A stretch of 18,152 nucleotides of DNA from contig USLW01000007.1 in assembly GCA_900555605.1 (NCBI GenBank), positions 1 to 18,152 of the forward strand, read 5' to 3'. Position numbers and translations under genes: made by a program. The notes under the pieces were generated by a model. It was not told the origin of the DNA. It saw only the letters and a list, made by a program, of their open reading frames with translations, and searched no databases. Position 1 is the first letter of the stretch. Every line of letters starts with the position of its first letter. Positions 1-7,434 of the stretch are shown one piece after another. The stretch is from an uncultured Clostridium sp. (GTDB taxonomy: Bacteria; Bacillota; Clostridia; UBA1212; UBA1255).

Positions 1-969
1 AATCTGTGGATCGCGGATCCTGCGGCGGAGAAGGAGGCTATGGGCAGGCTGGACGGTTTGGGTATGACTGCCGAACTACTGCCCGGTGCAGAAAAAACTC
101 TGACCCTGGCAGTGTATATGCCGACCCAGGTGGGCAACGAGGCGAACCAACTCACTTCCCAAAAGGCGACCGAGGGCAAACCTACGATTTTCATGGGCTT
201 GAGCCTTGTGGCCACCCAGACCCCGCACGAAAGCGATAGCTTTGATGAAAATTATGATAAGAATATTCCGTATCCGGTTATAGGTGGGACTGCGCTTTCT
301 TCGTCCCTGAAAAAGGGCGGAACCGTTATTCTTGGCGACGACGTCGTTTATGATGCCAGCACGAATCCAGACATCGATACAAGCGCTGCAAGAACGATTA
401 TTTCGGGCAAAACCTCTACTCTTGACCTTGGCGGAAAAACAATAACGTTCGATTCCGGAACGGGAACGAATAACTTTGCCGCTTTCTATCTTAAAGCTGC
501 GAGAACCAATTTGACGGTAAATGGCGAGGGTACGATTGATGCAACGGCAACCACCGGAGCGTATTGCTTCCATCTTTACGGCAGCGCACTGTCCAAACCT
601 ACGCTTACGATCAATGGCGGTACATACATCGGCAATCCGACGGCTGTCAATGTACAATGGGGCACAGCCTATATCAAGGGCGGGTTCTTTAGCTGCAAAC
701 CTGCCGGTAATGTAGATGAGGATCAATACCGGTATACGCTTAATTGCGTAGATGCGAATTATAAAAAAGGTGCAGATATTATTGTAACCGGAGGCACATT
801 CGTTAATTTCGATCCTTCCAATAACAAAGCCGAAGGACCGGACACCAACTTTGTCGCCGAGGGCTACAAGGTCGTTGCTGCAACGCAGGAAAACGGTGAT
901 ATTTGGTACACCGTTGTTCCAGATGTCCCTGGGGTCGATGAAACAGAAGTGGAGGATCCGCTGGGATAA
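1..969 (+). CDS. Secreted SipW/TasA-type surface protein, 3' part (beta-helix-like C-terminus)
   Basis: The reading frame is open from base 1, so the 5' end lies outside the window; 322 residues are visible. Residues about 1-85 match the same region of the next gene (shared phrases YMPT.V.NEAN, LVATQTP and ESDSFD), which places it in the SipW-dependent TasA/camelysin-like group. From about residue 90 the protein changes to a repetitive Thr/Gly/Asn-rich pattern (TSTLDLGGKTITF, TLTINGGTYIG, IIVTGGTFVNFDP) typical of right-handed beta-helix or adhesin-like surface proteins. It ends with the common terminal phrase NFVAEGYKV followed by a short acidic tail. No sortase motif or C-terminal membrane anchor is visible. 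The likely role is an extracellular matrix or surface protein; no enzymatic function can be assigned. Internal ATG codons (for example at 40) are not the true start. Confidence 0.75.
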   Translation, partial: NLWIADPAAEKEAMGRLDGLGMTAELLPGAEKTLTLAVYMPTQVGNEANQLTSQKATEGKPTIFMGLSLVATQTPHESDSFDENYDKNIPYPVIGGTALSSSLKKGGTVILGDDVVYDASTNPDIDTSAARTIISGKTSTLDLGGKTITFDSGTGTNNFAAFYLKAARTNLTVNGEGTIDATATTGAYCFHLYGSALSKPTLTINGGTYIGNPTAVNVQWGTAYIKGGFFSCKPAGNVDEDQYRYTLNCVDANYKKGADIIVTGGTFVNFDPSNNKAEGPDTNFVAEGYKVVAATQENGDIWYTVVPDVPGVDETEVEDPLG

Positions 970-1010
970 AGGGTTCCACCAAGGAAGCACCATAAAGCAG
1001 GTCAAATGCC

Positions 1011-1072
1011 CCCTCCCTTTGGGAGGGCGGCAATCAAAGGGCATAAGCATGAGTTTATGCCTTTTGATTGCC
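1011..1072. repeat. Compound palindromic element (two adjacent hairpins)
   Basis: Two inverted repeats lie back to back. CCCTCCC (1011-1017) and GGGAGGG (1021-1027) form a 7-bp stem with a TTT loop. Bases 1029-1046 pair with 1055-1072 as an 18-bp stem with one G-T wobble and an 8-base loop. No T tract follows, so this does not look like a simple terminator. It resembles the small dispersed palindromic elements found between clostridial genes. It lies between two paralogous genes and could reflect how they were duplicated. Confidence 0.6.
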
Positions 1073-1114
1073 GTGAGGGACAGACCGAGATGGCAAAGCC
1101 GTGTGCGACACACC

Positions 1115-1146
1115 AAGTGTGAAAGTGTGAGAGTGTGAAAATGTGA
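1115..1146 (+). repeat. Octamer tandem repeat, four copies (AAGTGTGA type)
   Basis: Four consecutive 8-base units read AAGTGTGA, AAGTGTGA, GAGTGTGA and AAATGTGA. They run directly into an AAGGAG ribosome-binding-like sequence at 1147. The units are too short and have no spacers, so this is not a CRISPR array. It may be a slippage-prone tract. Confidence 0.7.
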
Positions 1147-1160
1147 AAGGAGAAAAGTTT

Positions 1161-1220
1161 ATGCAGCTTACACAATTGGTAATATTTACTGAAAATGGGG
1201 GTGTGCGAAGCCTCTATTAG
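1161..1220 (+). CDS. Possible 19-residue leader ORF
   Basis: An ATG at 1161 follows AAGGAG (1147-1152) by 8 bases and opens a 19-codon frame (MQLTQLVIFTENGGVRSLY) ending in TAG at 1220. It lies upstream of the SipW-type gene. The only support is the ribosome binding site; there is no recognisable family, and it could be chance. Confidence 0.2.
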   Translation: MQLTQLVIFTENGGVRSLY

Positions 1221-1225
1221 TCATA

Positions 1226-1254
1226 TTGACGAACGCTGTGAAGGGAAATAACAA
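1226..1254 (+). promoter_or_regulatory. Weak sigma-A-like promoter for the SipW-type gene
   Basis: TTGACG (1226-1231), a 17-base spacer, and TAACAA (1249-1254) as a poor -10. A leader of about 85 bases would follow. It contains the inverted repeat CGGTGTTT (1280-1287) / AAACACCG (1310-1317) before the AGGAG ribosome binding site. The -10 matches only three of six positions. Confidence 0.3.
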
Positions 1255-1343
1255 ACAACTAAGCACACTCTGATTTTGGCGGTGTTTTTCGGAGTGATGT
1301 TCATCCCACAAACACCGACAAAAATTACATAGGAGTGTTAAAA

Positions 1344-2735
1344 ATGACAAAAAGCAAAAATACAAAAAGCAAAAATACAAAAAGAGCTTTGCTTGCCAGC
1401 GTACTCTCCCTTATATTGTGCGTAACAATGCTCATCGGTTCTACCTTCGCGTGGTTTACCGATTCGGTCACCTCAGGTAAGAACAAGATTGTTGCCGGAA
1501 ACCTCGATGTCGAGTTGTATGCAAAAAGCGGCGAGGACTACACCCCTGTAACGGCTGATACCAATTTGTTCATGGAGAACACCCTCTGGGAACCCGGTCA
1601 TGTGGAAGTCATCAATCTTAAGGTTGCAAATCTCGGTACGCTTGCACTGCAGTACAAGCTCGGTATCAATGTAGCAGACGAAAGGCCCGGCACTAATGTT
1701 GCGGGCGAAAGCTTCAAACTGTCCGATCACATCAAATTTGCTCTGATCGAGGGTGAACAGACCTATACAACCCGTGAGGCTGCTTTGACAGCGGCAGAAG
1801 CAGCAACGCCTGTAAAGCTGTCCGAACTTGCTGTTGACAAAACCGGTGTTCTGTATCCCAAGGGCAAGGGTGAATCCGAGAGCCTTGTTACTCTCATAAT
1901 TTATATGCCTACTACTGTCCGCAATGAAGCAAACTACCTGACCGGTACAGAAGCTCCTACCGTCGACCTCGGTATCAAGCTGGTTGCCACGCAAACCCCT
2001 TACGAGAGCGACAGCTTTGACGATCAATACGATGCGTCAGCATGGGATACTTTGATGGAAGAAATGAATCGATTGACGGTCGATTTCGTTCCTGCATCTG
2101 AAAAAAGCTTTGACGTTGCATCTTTTGATACGGTAGATTCAAAGCTGATGCAAGTTTGGCTTGCGGATGGTTCTATTGGCCCGGAAACTCTTTTCAAGAA
2201 TGCACTCACTTTTACCGTTACGGGTCGTGTCTCAAAAGCTATGCGGCTGACCTTTGATTTCGATGAGAAGTGTGGAGAGGGCGAAAGCTATAAGGATATA
2301 GTATTTTCGGGAGGCTTCGGCGGTTATGATGATATCTATTTGCCCGCAGGAACCTATTCATACAGCAACGTTGCCTTTGAGCTGGTAGGCGATTACCATC
2401 CGTTTATATTTACCGTTACCCCCGGTGAAGGAAATCAAAACAAATTTTCCTATAAAGGTTCTCTTCCGGGTTTGATCGCTGCGTTGTCGAAAGGTTTTAC
2501 GCTGGAACCCGGGGAATACCATGATACGTTTACCGTTTCAGTTGAGTGGCCGTTTTGGAGTTCTGGAACGGATGCATGCTATGTGAAACAAAACGGCGTC
2601 CGCGTTTCAGATAATTTTAATGATATCCCCTCGGGTATGGACATAGCGGATACTCATTGCGGCATGACCGGCGGCGAAAACTGGCATATGGATTTATGGG
2701 CAGATTTTGAAGTGATCATAAAGGAATCCACCTGA
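1344..2735 (+). CDS. SipW-dependent TasA/camelysin-like secreted protein
   Basis: 463 residues from ATG 1344, chosen because AGGAG at 1331-1335 sits 8 bases upstream; the in-frame GTG at 1335 overlaps that site. The N-terminus starts with a Lys-rich stretch in which KSKNT is repeated, then a hydrophobic segment ending GSTFAWFTDSVTSG, the hallmark of SipW-processed TasA/CalY-type signal peptides. The next roughly 200 residues (from NKIVAGNLDVELY to ESDSFDDQYD) are a TasA-like beta domain, paralogous to the preceding gene. Residues from about 230 to the end form a different, unrecognised domain rich in Gly, Phe and Tyr. In TasA relatives this architecture belongs to extracellular matrix or fibre proteins. 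No SipW peptidase is in the window; it would be expected nearby or elsewhere. Function beyond a secreted matrix or surface protein is unknown. Confidence 0.8.
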   Translation: MTKSKNTKSKNTKRALLASVLSLILCVTMLIGSTFAWFTDSVTSGKNKIVAGNLDVELYAKSGEDYTPVTADTNLFMENTLWEPGHVEVINLKVANLGTLALQYKLGINVADERPGTNVAGESFKLSDHIKFALIEGEQTYTTREAALTAAEAATPVKLSELAVDKTGVLYPKGKGESESLVTLIIYMPTTVRNEANYLTGTEAPTVDLGIKLVATQTPYESDSFDDQYDASAWDTLMEEMNRLTVDFVPASEKSFDVASFDTVDSKLMQVWLADGSIGPETLFKNALTFTVTGRVSKAMRLTFDFDEKCGEGESYKDIVFSGGFGGYDDIYLPAGTYSYSNVAFELVGDYHPFIFTVTPGEGNQNKFSYKGSLPGLIAALSKGFTLEPGEYHDTFTVSVEWPFWSSGTDACYVKQNGVRVSDNFNDIPSGMDIADTHCGMTGGENWHMDLWADFEVIIKEST

Positions 2736-2777
2736 CCTGCAGAGCAACATCCATAAAGAATGAAAAAGAGGGGGCAC

Positions 2778-2834
2778 TTTTCAGGCCGTTGGAAAATCTA
2801 TAACGGCGGCTGAAAAAAGATTAAAAAATTTTTT
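2778..2834 (+). terminator. Possible terminator after the SipW-type gene
   Basis: TTTTCAG-GCCGTT (2778-2790) pairs with AACGGCGGCTGAAAA (2802-2816) with a two-base bulge, and a six-T run follows at 2829-2834 after an A-rich gap of about 12 bases. The gap between stem and T run makes it non-canonical. Confidence 0.3.
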
Positions 2835-2884
2835 GAATAGGTTCACACAGCATTTTCTGCTGGTACTTAAAAAGACAAGTCGTC

Positions 2885-3094
2885 ATGACAGAAGGAAAAC
2901 GCAATATTATCCGATAGCTCCTGCAGGAGTATGACATTGGATCCGCCCAGGATATCCAGGAGGTTCTTAAAGACCTGTTTGGCGGTACCATCAAAATGAT
3001 GGAAGATATTTATAGACTTTTGTTCACACACTCCGAAAAAGTAGCCGCAAGGCTGCTTTTTTATCATCAAATGAAAAGAACCCGCGATATGTGA
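2885..3094 (+). pseudogene. IS256-family transposase, N-terminal remnant
   Basis: An ATG at 2885 begins MTEGKRNIIR, then a TAG codon at 2915-2917 where a Gln codon (CAG) would fit, followed in the same frame by LLQEYDIGSAQDIQEVLKDL and FGGTIKMME (to 3004). This matches the start of mutator/IS256-type transposases, whose next segment would normally lead into a region like EAEMDEHLGY. After MME the similarity stops; the frame runs to TGA at 3092-3094 with unrelated sequence that includes a terminator. It is a short, dead fragment. The DDE catalytic domain and a clear right end are missing. Family assignment comes from remembered sequence, not a search. Confidence 0.6.
3036..3062. terminator. 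Bidirectional rho-independent terminator
   Basis: AAAAAGTAGCC (3036-3046) pairs with GGCTGCTTTTT (3051-3061) through a GCAA tetraloop, 11 bp with one T-G wobble, ending in a six-T run. Since the left arm starts with five A residues it works on both strands. It separates the plus-strand SipW region from the minus-strand ABC operon that ends at 3236. Confidence 0.8.
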
Positions 3095-3189
3095 TTGTTC
3101 ATAAGTTCATTGGCTCTGCGTCTGTGTGTCCGGGGGTTACTGCTGCAAACAGGACGGAGTATCTATTTTAAATGTTTGTAAATGAGAGT

Positions 3190-3232
3190 TGCAAATTATC
3201 AACGCCGTTGAGGCCTTTAATATTAATTTGCA
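3190..3232. repeat. Nested inverted repeat after the permease gene
   Basis: An outer 9-bp pair, TGCAAATTA (3190-3198) and TAATTTGCA (3224-3232), encloses a second perfect palindrome TCAACGCCGTTGA (3199-3211). It begins 3 bases past the permease stop codon on the minus strand. There is no T tract, so it may be an mRNA 3'-end stabilising structure rather than a terminator. The remainder of 3095-3189 shows nothing recognisable. Confidence 0.5.
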
Positions 3233-3235
3233 TCA

Positions 3236-5422
3236 TTAAATAAAGTCGTTCCTAATATCCGTTATAACATTTCCTTTTTTGATTTTGCATAATCCGTATA
3301 TCGAAGTAATAAACATAATTGCTAACATTGCAAGTGAAGCTATCAGATATGCTTTAAAGGGAAATACAAAATCAATTACTGCACCGACCACAATGCTTTT
3401 ATATAACAGATAGCATAGCGGCAAAGACGCTATACCGCCTACTAAGACCGCAACAAATCCGTTCCGTAAGTTTTCTATGCAGAGCATGGCGAACAGTTTG
3501 CTTACCGTCATTCCCATCGAACGCAATACTGCAAATTCATGCTTTCGCATATTCAAACTCGTTGTTATGATATTGAAAACATTAGCGCATGATATTACGG
3601 TTAGGAGGACTAAAAAAGAAGTTGAAAACAGTCTTATCATTGCCGCAAGATTTCTTTGCGATTCATAGCTTTCGGCTGAATTGAACATTGATACATCTTC
3701 GGCAAGGCCACGGCTTGTTAAATAATCTGCTGTATTTTTCTGAATACTAGCATAGTTGGGCGATTGAATCATTATTTCCTTATGCGTGACCTCTGCATTA
3801 TACGTGGATATACGGCTTTCGGGGATTAAAATACTGATACCTCCGTCATTTGCTCTAAATTCAAGCGGAAAGTCATAGTTGCCAATGGTAAATTGAACGC
3901 TGAAAAAAGTATCGTAGTAATCCTCATAATCAAATGTGTTGTTTGGATTTGCGTTTAAATCTTGCATGAGCCGATCGCTCGCTGCTTCACTCATATAACG
4001 CACATCGGTATGATATTTTCCATCTTTCAAAATAGGGTAACTCGTACTTTTTCCGTCTGCATCAATTTCATCATAAAAGGCACTTGCATATACGGCATTA
4101 TCATTTTTAAGCTCATTTTGGGAAAGGAACTCAGCATAACGTTCATTTGAAATAATGAATATATAAAATGGGGCTTTGTATAACTCTGAGTTGCCTTTAA
4201 GCGTAGCCCAAGCTGAACCCCGGTAGCTATCAGCCACCCATTCCGAATTAAGTAAAACACTATGGTGCTGTGAGGGACTTTCCGCAAACCACCCAATTTC
4301 ATCAATACCGTCTTGCGATTTCACAAAGCTATATAATTCGTCAAATGCTTTTGTGCCAAGCGCCATAGAATAGTTTATACGCAGATCGCAGCCTATTTTC
4401 TCTCGTTCCGCTTCTACAAATGACAGCATATACGAGCTAAACGCATTTGCAGACACAAAGAGAAAGATACTGATTGAAAGTGAAAAAGCAATGGCACGAA
4501 ACGACCGCTTTTCCCGTTTCATATTACGCTTTGCAAGCAGTTTTTCGACAGATGAAGTAAAGTTACTGCACTTCACCTGTATTTTGCCTTTATCACCTTT
4601 AAGATTTCCTATAATTGAAATTTTTGAAGCAGAGCGTGCCGGAACCCCGGCAGATATGAACACCAGCAAATAACCGAAAATCGCAGTTATCAGAAACAGC
4701 CACCCGTTTATGTGCAACCGCATACCGATGTTTACATAGAAAATTTTCCCCATATATGTTCCGAAAACATCCAGTAATGTCCAAGATGTCAAAACGCCAA
4801 AGGCTATGCCAAGCGGTATAGCAGCTGTCCCAAGCAAAATGGCTTCAAAATATACAATCGTGCGAATATCTTTTTTCGTTGCACCGACCGAGGAGAAAAG
4901 TCCGATTTCTTTTGTCCTTTCGGAAACAGATATAGCAAAGGTGTTGTATATCAAAGAGACAGCACCTACAGCGATTATAAGAAGCAAAGCAACGGCAATA
5001 CCCATTATAAGGTCTTTGATATTTTCGTTTTGCGAAACACCAAGATAGGAAAGCAATTCTGTGTGATATGAATATTCCGTAGTTTCATCAAAATAACGGT
5101 CTGCAAATTCATAAACCTCACCCGGCTGGTCCAACACAAGGCGATACACTTCTCGTTCATTTATCAAAACCGTTTCGACACTTGATACTTCGTCTGCTTC
5201 TTCATACTGCTTTATTTCCTCTGCTGTGGCGTTATAAATAGCAATATGCCAATTCCCGTCATTCTCGATAATGGAGTCAATCGCAGAACAGAGCATAGAA
5301 TTTAACAGCGTCAAAACCGTACACACCATAAGGACGGACAAGACAATTCCCATAAGAGTTATAAATGTTCGCCCTTTGTTCTTTCTCAAACTTCTTATTG
5401 CAAGTTTAATACAAAGGCCCAT
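3236..5422 (-). CDS. ABC transporter permease, FtsX/MacB-type
   Basis: 728 residues. The N-terminus (SLRKNKGRTF, then a hydrophobic helix at about 20-45) is typical of FtsX-like permeases. A small extracellular segment (about 46-135) follows, then three helices around 137-160, 190-215 and 240-262; SERTKEIGLFSSVGATKKDI (167-186) is the conserved FtsX cytoplasmic motif. A fifth helix at about 308-330 starts a second half with a large extracellular domain (about 335-590) and three C-terminal helices, with a second copy of the motif (MRKHEFAVLRSMGMT). The start codon lies 2 bases after the ATPase stop, with GGAGGG at 5429-5434. With the ATPase and lipoprotein it forms one operon. Such two-gene modules usually move lipoproteins or respond to antimicrobial peptides or envelope stress; the substrate here is unknown. 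Confidence 0.9.
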   Translation of the reverse strand: MGLCIKLAIRSLRKNKGRTFITLMGIVLSVLMVCTVLTLLNSMLCSAIDSIIENDGNWHIAIYNATAEEIKQYEEADEVSSVETVLINEREVYRLVLDQPGEVYEFADRYFDETTEYSYHTELLSYLGVSQNENIKDLIMGIAVALLLIIAVGAVSLIYNTFAISVSERTKEIGLFSSVGATKKDIRTIVYFEAILLGTAAIPLGIAFGVLTSWTLLDVFGTYMGKIFYVNIGMRLHINGWLFLITAIFGYLLVFISAGVPARSASKISIIGNLKGDKGKIQVKCSNFTSSVEKLLAKRNMKREKRSFRAIAFSLSISIFLFVSANAFSSYMLSFVEAEREKIGCDLRINYSMALGTKAFDELYSFVKSQDGIDEIGWFAESPSQHHSVLLNSEWVADSYRGSAWATLKGNSELYKAPFYIFIISNERYAEFLSQNELKNDNAVYASAFYDEIDADGKSTSYPILKDGKYHTDVRYMSEAASDRLMQDLNANPNNTFDYEDYYDTFFSVQFTIGNYDFPLEFRANDGGISILIPESRISTYNAEVTHKEIMIQSPNYASIQKNTADYLTSRGLAEDVSMFNSAESYESQRNLAAMIRLFSTSFLVLLTVISCANVFNIITTSLNMRKHEFAVLRSMGMTVSKLFAMLCIENLRNGFVAVLVGGIASLPLCYLLYKSIVVGAVIDFVFPFKAYLIASLAMLAIMFITSIYGLCKIKKGNVITDIRNDFI

Positions 5423-5424
5423 AT

Positions 5425-6093
5425 TTAACCCTCCGAGAGCTTACCGTCCTTTATGATAAGCGCACGGTCGGCTTGCTTTGCAAGTTCCATATTGTGCGTA
5501 ATCATAATAAGCGTTTGTCTATACTGCTTATTTGCACTTTTAAGAAGTTCCATTACCTCCGACGCGCTTTTGCTGTCGAGATTTCCTGTTGGCTCGTCGG
5601 CAAGCATAAGGGCGGGATTTGTATATAAAACTCTCCCTATGGCACAGCGTTGTTGCTGACCTCCCGAAAGCTGACTCGGCAAATGAGTTCTTCGCTCTGT
5701 CATTCCAAGCGTATCAAGCAATCGGTCAAGTATTTCTTTGTCGGTTTTCTTTTTATCAAGACGGCAAGGAAGTGTTATGTTTTCTTCAACCGTCAATGTG
5801 GGAACAAGGTTATAAAACTGATAAATCAAGCCTGCCTTTCGTCTGCGGTAGTAGGCAAGTTCTTTTTCATTCTTGGTATAGATATCCTCACCATCTACAT
5901 AAACCTTGCCGGAAGTAGGTCTGTCAATACCGGCAAGGATATGCAGCAAGGTCGATTTTCCTGATCCAGACGGCCCGATGATAGATATAAACTCGCCTTT
6001 TTCTACGGAAAAGGTTACATCGTCAAGAGATTTTACCTCTGTTGTTCCCGATTGATATGTTTTATATAGATTACAAACATGCAATATCGGCAT
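5425..6093 (-). CDS. ABC transporter ATP-binding protein (MacB/LolD-like)
   Basis: 222 residues from ATG 6093, chosen because AAAGGA (about 6102-6107) lies at good spacing; a longer in-frame ATG at 6153 lies inside the upstream lipoprotein gene. All ABC motifs are present: Walker A GPSGSGKST (40-48), Q-loop Q92, signature LSGGQ (142-146), Walker B ALMLADE (161-167) with catalytic Glu167, D-loop, and switch His200. It energises the FtsX-type permease encoded immediately downstream. The upstream lipoprotein stop is 4 bases before this start, so the three genes are probably translated from one mRNA. Confidence 0.93.
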   Translation of the reverse strand: MPILHVCNLYKTYQSGTTEVKSLDDVTFSVEKGEFISIIGPSGSGKSTLLHILAGIDRPTSGKVYVDGEDIYTKNEKELAYYRRRKAGLIYQFYNLVPTLTVEENITLPCRLDKKKTDKEILDRLLDTLGMTERRTHLPSQLSGGQQQRCAIGRVLYTNPALMLADEPTGNLDSKSASEVMELLKSANKQYRQTLIMITHNMELAKQADRALIIKDGKLSEG

Positions 6094-6097
6094 ATAG

Positions 6098-6751
6098 TCA
6101 TTCCTTTGTAATGATTGTCTGTATTTTGGTTTCTGCTTCATCAAGAGTGGCAATGGTGGTTATTTTACCGTCAAATATATCGGCATTGAAGCGGATAGTT
6201 CCGTCGGACACGATAATAGCAAAGTGATCTTCTCCAAACATGGAGTATTCGCAGATATCGTCATAATAAAAGGTTTTTTTGTTGATTTCCGCACAGCTTT
6301 GTTCTGTTACTTTGTTTAAAAGGAAAATGCCCTCTGTTCCGTTTTTTAAGTGAGAAATTACCGCAGACGAGTCATTTGCAGAAGCATTATCAACACAGTA
6401 CGGCAACAAAACTGTTACCGTACTGTCTAAGGTGGCATCTCCCGAAATAACCTTTGTGATTTTTATTTTAGCAAGTGCTTTTTGCGCGATTTCACCTTTT
6501 CCATAATCAATTTGAATATTGCGTACGGTTTCTATTGTACCGCGAACAATCGTATTGCTGTAACTGTAAAATATTTCGTCCGAGGTCAACGGGGCGGGCG
6601 AAGTCATTGTTTTTTCAAATTCCTCGATATAGGTAATCGTGATCCCTTTGGAACGCGCCAATTCAAAATCTCCTTTTGAAGAAGAACACCCCGTAAAAAT
6701 AAGAGTAGCTACGATCAGCAAGAGCGAGCATGTAAAAATGGTCTTTTTCAT
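6098..6751 (-). CDS. Putative lipoprotein of the ABC operon, unknown family
   Basis: 217 residues. The N-terminus MKKTIFTC, a hydrophobic stretch and IFTGC give a lipoprotein signal with Cys22 as the lipidated residue; Phe at -3 is less usual than Leu. The mature part is soluble, with alternating beta-rich segments and phrases such as NTIVRGTIETVRNI and KITKVISGD that suggest a small OB-like or beta-sandwich fold. I do not recognise a named family. AAAGGA precedes the ATG by about 9 bases. It is first gene of an operon with the ATPase and permease, so it may be a surface partner, sensor or substrate-binding subunit of the exporter. Confidence 0.7.
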   Translation of the reverse strand: MKKTIFTCSLLLIVATLIFTGCSSSKGDFELARSKGITITYIEEFEKTMTSPAPLTSDEIFYSYSNTIVRGTIETVRNIQIDYGKGEIAQKALAKIKITKVISGDATLDSTVTVLLPYCVDNASANDSSAVISHLKNGTEGIFLLNKVTEQSCAEINKKTFYYDDICEYSMFGEDHFAIIVSDGTIRFNADIFDGKITTIATLDEAETKIQTIITKE

Positions 6752-6802
6752 GGCTATAATCCTTTCGTTATGTGTTTTGGGCTTTCACGCCTCATTCAGA
6801 TA

Positions 6803-6830
6803 AACACATACCATGAAAAATCGGATGCAA
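6803..6830 (-). promoter_or_regulatory. ECF-like promoter of the lipoprotein-ABC operon
   Basis: On the minus strand TTGCATCC (6830-6823), 15 bases, then GTGTT (6807-6803). The same motif with the same spacing occurs upstream of the sigma factor gene. There is no TATAAT-like -10 box, which fits an alternative sigma factor. The -35 part overlaps the T tract of the preceding terminator. Confidence 0.5.
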
Positions 6831-6862
6831 AAAGCAGACATTTCTTTTTGGAAAATGCCTGC
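6829..6862 (-). terminator. Rho-independent terminator after the anti-sigma gene
   Basis: Read on the minus strand, GCAGGCATTT (6862-6853) pairs with AAATGTCTGC (6843-6834) with one mismatch, followed by TTTTT (6833-6829). It ends the sigma/anti-sigma transcript 20 bases after the stop codon and separates it from the ABC operon. Confidence 0.75.
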
Positions 6863-6882
6863 GTTTCAACGCTTTATTATAG

Positions 6883-7434
6883 CTACTTGGTTACTATTTT
6901 TTCAAAGTAATAAAATTGTCCGTTGTTTTGTAAGATAATGACTTCAACGCTGTAAGGGTATATCTTCGCTCCAATAATACTCTCTTTGTCGATCACACTA
7001 TCTAACTGTATGATGTCCGTATCGTTTAGGCTTCCCGTAAATAAATCCGGGTTTTGTTTCAAGTCCGGAATATCGTCAAGTCCGTATTTGTCAATGACCA
7101 ATCGATTTGAATAATATCCGTATTGTTCGTTTTCGTATGAAATGGTGATTGAATAATACACATCTTGTGCTGTAGATACAGGTTCTTTATTGAGCATAAA
7201 TATAGCAGTAATGCTTAAACCGATAATTAATATGAACGAAGCAGCTAACGCACTTATCTTTTTAAAAGACCATGCGATTGGCGTTTTGCGTTTGTCTTGA
7301 TTTGCGCCAAGCGTTGCATAAACCTTTTCATCAAGCGAGGTAAGGTCGTGTCTTTCTTCTGATTTGAACATAATATTATCAGCTTGTATTTCTATATACT
7401 GCTTCATAACTTCCTTGATTCTTTTATCGTTCAT
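6883..7434 (-). CDS. Putative anti-sigma factor, single-pass membrane protein
   Basis: 183 residues from ATG 7434. The in-frame ATG at 7440 touches the GGAGG site (7441-7445) with no spacing, whereas 7434 has 6 bases, so 7434 is preferred. Residues 1-58 are charged and cytoplasmic, with a short helix suited to binding sigma. One membrane helix spans about 60-81, and about 100 extracellular residues follow. Its first 11 bases overlap the end of the sigma gene, an arrangement typical of sigma/anti-sigma pairs. No zinc-binding HxxxCxxC motif of ZAS anti-sigmas is present, and I do not recognise a named family. The function is inferred from topology and context. Confidence 0.65.
   Translation of the reverse strand: MNDKRIKEVMKQYIEIQADNIMFKSEERHDLTSLDEKVYATLGANQDKRKTPIAWSFKKISALAASFILIIGLSITAIFMLNKEPVSTAQDVYYSITISYENEQYGYYSNRLVIDKYGLDDIPDLKQNPDLFTGSLNDTDIIQLDSVIDKESIIGAKIYPYSVEVIILQNNGQFYYFEKIVTK

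Noticed and set aside
76..1116. 346-codon open frame on the minus strand opposite the first surface-protein gene
   Set aside because: It mirrors a well-supported plus-strand gene, has unusual Cys/Arg/Ile-rich composition, no family resemblance and no ribosome binding site.
1115..1146. Possible CRISPR array
   Set aside because: Units are 8 bases with no spacers; simple tandem repeat.
970..1343. Riboswitch upstream of the SipW-type gene
   Set aside because: Hairpins are present, but none matches a riboswitch core that I know.
1473..2027. 184-codon minus-strand frame opposite the SipW-type gene
   Set aside because: Shadow of the plus-strand gene, whose signal peptide and domain are clear.
2838..3035. 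Complete IS256 element with terminal inverted repeats
   Set aside because: GTTCACACA occurs on both sides (about 2840 and 3022) but in the same orientation, not inverted, and most of the transposase is missing.
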